Source: Pyrus communis (lineage: Eukaryota; Streptophyta; Magnoliopsida; Rosales; Rosaceae). Taken from it: 64,000 bases of DNA. Positions 56,234 through 64,000 of this stretch are shown piece by piece. Both the position numbers and the translations under genes were made by a program. How positions within the stretch are numbered: the first letter of the stretch is position 1; every line of letters starts with the position of its first letter. The notes under the pieces were generated by a model, which worked only from the letters and a program-made list of their open reading frames with translations, ran no database searches and was not told the DNA's origin. The DNA is taken from positions 18,853,799 through 18,917,798 of the forward strand of contig NC_084813.1 in the NCBI RefSeq assembly GCF_963583255.1, read 5' to 3'.

Positions 56234-56869
56234 AATAATGTTCGACTGCTTTCCCAGAGATGGCATTACACAGATTAATGATATTGACGACGTCCTCTTA
56301 ATTTTCATTTATTTTCTTGTCAAATTAGTACATTAATATAGGTAGGTTAACAAACAAAATTAAATTTGAATCATCTACTGGATAAATCCTTGATGTGATT
56401 CCAAATTTGTCTAGAACAAAGTCGTTTTATTTTAAATTTGATATTTTTATATTGATCACTATTCCATAAGCATTATACGCATTACTTTTTGTAAAGTCAT
56501 TTTTGTACAGTTTTTTTTTTTAATTTTATTTTATTTTATATTCTACCTACTACCTCTTCAGTCTTGATTGTAACATTTAGCTATCTTTTGTTTTGTTCAA
56601 TCTAATGCTGTAAAGTATTGAACTGAGTACATTCATAGAATAAATTCCTTTACATATACATCACAAGCCTTGGTCTTTAATGATTAGTATTTCTTTAACA
56701 CACTAATACTATTGTTTAAGAAAAAAAAACTAATTTACATTCAATTAGCATACTTGTGAAACAAGAAATTCTCACTAGGATTTAATTCATCAATATTACG
56801 CTTGAAAAACACATGCAAATCGATTAAGTAGAGAGCTTTTTTAATTTTCACATATATTTGTAATTGCCA

Positions 56870-56873
<4 letters not shown>

Positions 56874-56917
<44 letters not shown>
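56874..56917. repeat. (CT)n microsatellite (copy 2)
   Basis: About 22 CT units, slightly longer than in copy 1. Confidence 0.9.
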
Positions 56918-56918
<1 letters not shown>

Positions 56919-57017
56919 CGATACTCGAGATGGCACGAGGGCATGTCAGTTGAACGAAGGATCATCAAGTGCAGAAGAATCATGAAGTATGCACTTGTTT
57001 TCATCTTTTCTTGTTTG

Positions 57018-57101
57018 TTTGAAATATTTTGACTCTATTCTACTTGTGTTGTGCCCATGTTTGAAATATTTTGACTCTATTCTACTTGTGTTGTGCCCAT
57101 G
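57018..57101. repeat. 42-bp tandem duplication private to copy 2
   Basis: The unit starting 'tttgaaatattttgactc' and ending 'gttgtgcccatg' occurs twice (57018-57059 and 57060-57101) but once in copy 1 (about 15178-15219). It accounts for most of the jump in offset between the two copies. Confidence 0.9.
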
Positions 57102-57270
57102 TTTGTAATTTTTTTTTTTAAAAAAAAAGGATGAGAGGGGGCATGTGCCCCCACTGAGCCTTACCTCCATCCGTCCATGCTTTTGACTAGAAAAGATGGA
57201 AAGAATTTTGCATGTAGAGCCAACATTAATCCGGAAAATGAGTCACGGTTAGTAACTAAAACCAGTTGTC

Positions 57271-57569
57271 TGTTATAAATAGGCAAAAGTTAGAGAAATA
57301 ACCTTTGCTAAGAGCGAGGGCGAAGCAGGTGCAAATATTACACTGTTTAGTTTTTTGTAATACTACCACAAAATTATTGCAAGTGTGAAAATAAGAGATA
57401 CTGAAAGTAGTATATTTCTTTCCTTTCTCTTTTCTGTGTTTTTCCACTTTGAACAATCGAAGTGCTCTTATTTATAAAGCCACTTCAAGGGAAACTTACA
57501 AAAGGGTTACTATTTAGCATATGAGTTTTACTATACACATGTGGGCAAACATACCCACTATTTACAACG
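57271..57569 (-). repeat. Copia copy 2, 3' LTR
   Basis: 299 bp, nearly identical to 15387-15685. Confidence 0.9.
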
Positions 57570-57791
57570 CTCCCCTTTGGATACCCACATATCAACATCA
57601 GTTGCTTCGTTAAAATCTTGCTTGGAAAACCCAGTGGGAAAAAGCCACAGCGAAGGAAAAAGAGTACAACTTTACCCGGATTGTTGATATGGTGTTAAGC
57701 ATGCTTACGTTGCCTCGTTAAAACCTTGATAGGAAAAAAAACTAGTGGGAAAAAATCCTAATCGAAGGAAAAAGAGTACAACATGCATGTG

Positions 57792-60700
57792 TTATGGATG
57801 CTCCCCCTGAATTGTATCTCCCCCTGATTCCGCATTCTTCAAATTGGTAAGCCGACATAATCCAATTCCCTGCACTAACTTCTGAATTGTATCTCCCCCT
57901 GATTCCGCATTCTTCAAATGCGCATTCTTCAAATTGGTGAATATGTTTGCCAAATTTTCATTGGAATGGATTTGTCTGACTTCAATAACCTTAGCCTTCT
58001 GAAGCTCATATTTACTGAAAAATCTTGGAGATATGTGTTTAGTCTTATCGCCCTTGATGAATCCTTCTTTCATTTGGGCAACACAGGCTGCATTATCTTC
58101 ATGGATGACAGTTGGAATGTCTGTCTTTGAAGGTAGACCACATGAATTCCGGATGTGATGGATCATTGATCTTAACCAAGAACATTCACGACTTGCTTCA
58201 TGCAAAGCAATTATTTCCGAGCGATTGGAAGATGTAGCAACTAATGTTTGCTTTGTTAAGCGCCATGAAATTGCAGTCTCTCCATTATTGAACACATATC
58301 CAGTTTGTGAGCGGGCTTTGTGCGGATCAGAGAGGAAACCAGCGTCTGTATGTCCAACAAGGATTTGGTCATTTGTGGACTTGTCTGAGTAGAAGAGACC
58401 CATGTCTGTTGTCCCACGAAGGTATCGTAGAACATCTCTGACTCCCTTCCAATGACGAATTGTTGGAGCAGAGCTATATCTTGCTAACAAGTTGACTGAA
58501 AAAGCTATATATGGTCTAGTAGATTGTGCTAAATACAATAAAGCACCTATTGCACTCAAATATGGTACTTCTGGACAAGGACCAGTTCATCATCTTCTTT
58601 TGGACGGAATGGATTTTTCTTAATGTCCAAAGAACGAACGACCATTGGGTTGCCTTGTCCATGCCAAATCGCTTCAATATTTTTTCAATGTAAGTTGATT
58701 GATGGACCAAAATTCCATTAACACAATGCTCGATCTGCAGACCGAGAAAATATTTTGTTTTCCGAAGATCTTTCATTTCAAATTCGCTTTTCAGATATTC
58801 AGCAGTTTTATTGAGCTCTTCAGGGGTTCCAACTAGGTTTATATCATTGACATATACTGCCACTATAGCAAATCCAGTAGTTGATTTCTTAATGAATACA
58901 CAAGGGCAAATGACATTGTTGGCATATCCTTCTTTAATCAAATACTCACTCAAATAATTGTACTACATTCGTCCAAATTGTTTCAGCCCCTATATTGATC
59001 ACCTTAATTTAATTGAGAACATAACTCGTGGTTTGTTAGTTGCTTCAGGCAACTTAAGTCCTTCTGGGACTTTCATATGTATGTCAGTATCTAATTCTCT
59101 ATATAGATACGCAGTGATGACATCCATAAGTCGCATGTCAAGTTTTTTTTAAACCACCAAACTTATTAAGTAATGGAACATAATTGCGTCCATTACAGGA
59201 GAGTATGTCTCTTCATAATCAATTTCAGGTCTTTATGAAAAACCTTGTGCAATGAGTCTTACTTTGTATCTTGCAATCTCATTTTTCTCGTTGCGTTTCC
59301 TTGTGAATACCTATTTGTAACCCGCGGGGTTTACACGAGGCAGAGTTTGGACTACTGGTTCAAAAACTCTTCGCCTTTCCAAAGAATTTAATTTGCCTGG
59401 ATTGCATCTTTCCACTTAGGCTAATCATGTCTCTGTTTGCATTCATCAACAGAGCGGGGCTCAATGTCATCGCTTAATATAATTTTAGTGACTATTGCAA
59501 ATGCAAACATGTCGTCGATGATTATTTCATTTCGATCCCAATTCATTAGGACATGCATAATTTATGGATATTTCTTTGCTTTCATGTACTTCTGTCTCTT
59601 CAGGGACATGTGTCTCATAAAGGACATTTTCTTTTTCTGGAAGTACAAAATCATGAATTGTGGATTTATCATTCATTTTCTTTTCCTGAATGATTTCACT
59701 TGGGTTCAACTGTGCTCTCATCTTTCTCTTTCGAGGGGCTGAATTTTTTGAACATGGGGGTCTACCACGCTTCAGGCGTGCACTAGATGAATCATTCACT
59801 GCCACTTTATTTTGTCTAACAGGGACATCAATTTTTGCATGTGCATTTGCAGCTGGTATATGTGACTTTGTCATTTTCGAAGCATCATTAAATGCATTTG
59901 GCATTTGATTAGCAATACTTTGAAGATGAATGATCCTTTTCATTTCATTTTCACATTGAATGCTTCGCGGATCAAGATGAGACAAAGTGGGAACAACCCA
60001 TGTCCGCTCTTGCCGTTCTTCTGGAACGGTCTTTTCTCCCCCTAACAACAGAAGGATGGTCTCATCAAAGTGACAATCAGCAAAACGAGCTGTAAACATA
60101 TCACTTGTCAAGGGTTCCAAATATCTAATGATAGATGGTGAATCAAAACCCACATAAATTCCCAGTTTGCACTGAGGTCCCATTTTAGTGCGTTGTGGCG
60201 GTGCAACAGACACATAAACAGCACAATCAAAAACTCGTAAATGTGAAATGTTTGGCTGATGCCCAAATACGAGTTGTATTGATGAATATTGGTGGTTGGC
60301 TATGGGTCTCAATCTAACCAATAATGCAGCATGTAATATGGCATGTCCCCATGCAGATACTGGCAATTTTGTTTTCATAAGCAGAGTGCTGGCTATTAAT
60401 TAAAGCCGCTTGATAAATGCCTCTACTAAACCATTTTGAGTATGGACATGAAGAACAGGATGTTCAACATTAATGCCCAGTGTCATACATTAATCATCAA
60501 ATGTTTGAGACATAAATTCACCAACATTATCAAGTCGGATTGACTTAATGGGATGATCTATGAACTGTGCTCGCAACTTAATTACCTGAGCAAGAAGTCT
60601 TGTGAAAGCTACATTTCGAGTAGATAACAAGAAAACATGTGACCATCGGGTAGATGCATCAACCAAAACCATAAAATATCGAAATGGTCCACAAGGTGGT

Positions 60701-61385
60701 TGAATAAGCCCACAAATATCCCCTTGGATCCTTTGCAAAAATGATGGGGGATTCAGCATCAACCTTTAGTTGTGATGGTCTAATTACCAACTTCCTTTGG
60801 GAACAAGCCTTGCAAGGGTTATCATTTGAGACAACAATATGTTTGTTCAATAATGGATGTCCATTAGAGTTGGTAATGATCCTACGCATCATGGTGGATC
60901 CTAGATGACCCAAACGGTCATGTCAAAGCATATAAACTTTTGAGTTCATGAACTTCTGGTTCACGACATTATATGCCTCAATTGTCTTTATGTATGTATA
61001 ATACAATCCACTCGATAAACCATGCAACTTCTCCAATATACGCTTCTGGGTATTATTGGAGGTAATGCATATATATTCCACATTTTCTGTACTTTTTGTT
61101 TCAATGTTGTATCCATTTAGACCTATGTCTTTAAAACTCAACAAATTTCCAATGGATCGAGTAATGTACAACACATTCTGTATAGACAATATTGTTCCAT
61201 TTGGTAACATGATTTGGGTTTTTCCTGAGCCTTCAATTACATCTGATGGCCCTGATATTGTTGTTACATGTACTTTTGCAAGTACCAAATTCGAGAAATA
61301 CTTTCAATCTCGAAGTATTGAATGCGTGGTTAAGCTATCTGCAAGACAAAGGTCTCTGTCATTGCTCTTGTTTTGAAAACAACCA
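57792..61385 (-). pseudogene. Copia copy 2 pol
   Basis: Same domain order as copy 1: protease relic, integrase (60490-61288 in pieces), integrase C-terminus (59527-60378), reverse transcriptase with YVND (about 58525-59525) and RNase H (57792-58559). Two lesions are not in copy 1. The GAG-pre-integrase WHDRLGHLG has lost its Trp codon to TGA (about 60922). An extra G in a G-run near 60746-60750 shifts the frame between KVDAES and FLQRIQGD. Confidence 0.9.
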
Positions 61386-61527
61386 TAATTTTTATCCATG
61401 CTCTCTGAGTAATGGAAATTACAGTTAAAAGCAGTTTATTCATGTTGGAATACTACTTTTATTGAATTGAAAATGCGAGCATTAAACCACAAGTACAAAT
61501 AACAAGAGTACATTAAACATAAATGAT

Positions 61528-62568
61528 TCAATCAGACCCATAAACTTCATTCCCTCTTTCAATAATAAAATCTGAAACATCTAGGTGGGTTGTGTTCAAC
61601 TGTCCTAATAAATCACTCACTGGATCAGGTATATTAATCGGTTTAGCCTGGTCGAGGAAATTGGTCTCGACACCATTCTCCTTGAGGGAAGTTTGATACA
61701 GATCCACCATATGTTTTGCAGTACGACAGGTACGCGCCTAGTGCCCATTGCCACCGCACCTATGGCAAACTACTTCAGGATTTCTAGGAGTGTTCATATG
61801 AGCTATGCCTTTCTGGCGATATGCATTCTTAAAGCTCGGGCCTATATTATGCCTTGGAACCTGGACACCATGGTTCTTGCCTTTCCCATTCCACCGGCCT
61901 CGCTTGTGGCCATGTCTTCGTTTGTAATTATTGCCACGAGAGGATGTGGTATTCCCTTTAAGGGAAGCCGCATTCACTTCTAAGAATGGTGCAGATCCAG
62001 TAGGCTGGGACTGATGATTCTTCATCATAAACTCATTGTTTTGTTCAGCCATGAGGAGTACATATATCAACTGGTTGTACTCAGTAAAGCCTTTTTCTCT
62101 ATACTGTTGCTGCATGAGCACTTTAGAGGCATGAAAAGTGCTGAAAGTCTTTTCCAGCATATCTTCCTCAGTGATCGTTTCTCCACAAAGCTTCAACTAG
62201 GAAGTAATTCTGAACATAGCAGAATTGTACTCAGCCACCGTCTTGAAATCCATCCTTAGGTGAGCCCATTCATAACGAGCCCTTGGAAGAATCACCGTCT
62301 TCTGGTGATTGCATCTATTTTTCAGTGCCTTCCAGAGGGTTAGTGGATCTTCAACCATGAGGTACTCGCTCTTCAGTCCCTCATCAAGGTGGCGATGGAT
62401 AAAGATCATGGCATTCGCCTGATCTTGAGAGGATGCACTGTTATCCTCCTTAATGGTTTCCCCAAGATTTCCTGCCTCCAGATGGATCTTGGCATCCATT
62501 ACCCAGGTAAGGTAATTCTTTCCAGTAATATTCAGGGTAACAAAATCAAGCTTTGCCAAGTTCGCCAT
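61528..62568 (-). pseudogene. Copia copy 2 gag
   Basis: Starts MANLAKLDF at 62568. It keeps the shared amber codon (62199-62197). A second, private TAG at 61740-61738 cuts the zinc knuckle after CHRCGGNGH, where copy 1 reads HWARTC. Confidence 0.88.
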
Positions 62569-62754
62569 TTTCTCTTCTAAAAGAAAATTGAGTTGTGTAA
62601 AAACTTGCAATAATATGTATTCTGGAGGAATATTTTGTTAGAACTTCTAGTTCTTACAAATTTTTCATTTTGATCTTCATGTCAAAATGATAAGTACTCG
62701 AAACTTCAGGCTCGAGATTTACATGATTAATGAGAAAGGCGATTGTACCGCAAC

Positions 62755-63035
62755 ATTCTCATCAGAACAAGCATAGGATGGACGATTATTCCGCACCACT
62801 TTAAACACCAGGAGAATGTAAATATACAGAGTAGAGTGCACGATTATACCGCACCACTTAAAATTGCGATAAAATTTAAATGTGCAGAGCAGGGTGGGTG
62901 ATTATTCCACACCACCTAAAATTGCAATAAAATTAAATATGCAAGATAGGATGGGCAATCATACCGCTCCATCTAAAATTACAGTAAAATTAAATCTGCA
63001 GTCCAAGATAGACAATGATACCGCACCATCTTTGA
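62755..63035 (-). repeat. Tandem repeats in the Copia leader (copy 2)
   Basis: Five imperfect units as in copy 1 (20870-21150). Confidence 0.75.
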
Positions 63036-63275
63036 TTGCATAAATAAACATTGGGTTAGTAGTCAATAGCTACACCAAATAAGAAATCAAAGATATAAGT
63101 AATTGTTATGTTAAGAACTAAAAGCAAGCATGGTGCAAACAGTTCTTCGCGAGGGTATATCCAACAGTTGAAGCAGAGGAAGAAGAAGAACAGTAAAATT
63201 CTTAGAGGAAACATTTTTTTTCTTTTCTTTCGGCGAAGAGAAATGAGAAATGGTTAGAGACTCGTGCTGATAACG

Positions 63276-63574
63276 TGTTATAAATAAGCAAAAGTTAGAG
63301 AAATAACCTTTGCTAAGAGCGAGGGTGAAGCGGGTGCAAATATTACACTGTTTAGTTTTTTTAATACTACCACAAAATTATTGCAAGTGTGAAAATAAGA
63401 GTTACTGAAGGTAGTATATTTCTTTCTTTTCTCTTTTCTGTGTTTTTCCACTTTGAACAATCGAAGTGCTATTATTTATAGAGCCACTTCAAAGGAAACT
63501 TACAAAAGGGTTACTATTTAGCATATGAGTCTTTACTATACACATGTGGGCAAACATACTCACTATTTACAACA
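63276..63574 (-). repeat. Copia copy 2, 5' LTR
   Basis: 299 bp, nearly identical to 21391-21689. Confidence 0.9.
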
Positions 63575-63939
63575 TTGTCGACGTTGTTGGTGACTTTTGA
63601 AAAAAATCAACGATTTTTTTTTTATTAGACGGCCTACATGGTTGGACTGTTGATTCAACCAGTGGGTCAAATTCAATTTTTTTACAAAAATCAAATTTAT
63701 CAATGATGGAGATTGAATATTAGCAAATCTAATAGTAAAGAAAAGATCTAATAACCCAAAGTTAAGTCCAATAGCGAAAACAATTAAAAAAATTATATAA
63801 ATCATAATCACTTAGAAACTCTATAAATACCTATGTATTTGTTCAAATATCCACACAAAATTCACTTTCGTCAAACGATTCTTCTTCTTTTTCTTTCTAC
63901 CCACCTATGTATTTGTGTTTAAGAATGGGTAGGTTGTGT

Positions 63940-63981
63940 ATTTGTCCATGTTATTTCATGTGGCAAATAACATGGACAAAT
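63940..63981. repeat. Perfect 17-bp hairpin (copy 2)
   Basis: Same stem and loop as 22055-22096, unchanged. Confidence 0.85.
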
Positions 63982-64000
63982 GTGAAAGAATGAGGTAGGT

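Larger units (their letters stand above)
57271..63574 (-). mobile_element. Ty1/Copia LTR retrotransposon (copy 2)
   Basis: 6304 bp with LTRs at 57271-57569 and 63276-63574 and the same TTGTC target duplication as copy 1 (57266-57270 and 63575-63579). It is therefore the same insertion carried along by the segmental duplication. It shares the old lesions of copy 1 and has added new ones in gag and integrase. Confidence 0.95.

Noticed and set aside
57018..57101. Possible separate insertion in copy 2
   Set aside because: It is a simple 42-bp tandem duplication of sequence already present, with no insertion ends.

Overview
This is nuclear DNA from a flowering plant, on the evidence of AT-rich intergenic DNA, GT-AG introns, long-intron genes, dense MITEs, SINEs, LTR elements and a Helitron. 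The repeat style (SINEs of this type and the TIR families seen here) makes me think of Rosaceae such as apple or pear. That is inference, because no species marker gene is present. There are no bacterial, viral-genome or CRISPR features.

Layout: 1-1672 is an AT-rich two-unit repeat. 1699-3350 (+) is the 3' half of a subtilisin-like protease gene. 3773-5166 is a Mutator-type terminal-inverted-repeat element with a perfect 9-bp target duplication and a purine/pyrimidine tandem-repeat core. 5778-9232 (-) is a complete nine-exon cytochrome P450 gene of the CYP724 (brassinosteroid C-22 hydroxylase) type, 481 aa. Its upstream flank carries MITEs, and at 15387-21689 a complete but decayed Copia retrotransposon (TSD TTGTC). 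22.1-25.2 kb is intergenic with two MITEs. 25.2-26.6 kb is a broken relic of a cinnamyl-alcohol-dehydrogenase-type (CAD/MTD) gene, and 29090-32559 (-) is the intact six-exon, 357-aa CAD-type gene. Its promoter side (32.8-34.3 kb) is a 765-bp tandem duplication carrying nested MITEs. 34.3-39.43 kb is a non-autonomous Helitron that carries a stop-containing fragment of an RRS1 (ribosome biogenesis regulator) gene. 39.9-44.9 kb is a TIR-like repeat split by a 2.85-kb solo LTR. 46.8-48.0 kb is minisatellite DNA.

From 48065 to the end of the window (64000) the sequence repeats 6232-22113 in direct orientation, about 42 kb downstream. The second copy starts at the exon-8 splice acceptor of the P450, so it lacks the heme-binding exon and the last exon. 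It also has a frameshift in exon 5 and a lost splice acceptor before exon 3, so it is a pseudogene. The same Copia insertion with the same TSD is in both copies, so the insertion predates the duplication. The second Copia copy has extra private lesions. Divergence between the copies is mosaic: about 2.6% at one end, no difference that I could see over about 3.3 kb, then about 0.5-1%.

The working genes that can be supported are the CYP724 gene, the CAD-type gene and, if its 5' half exists outside the window, the subtilase. They do not form a pathway cluster. The window is mostly a record of transposition, capture and segmental duplication.
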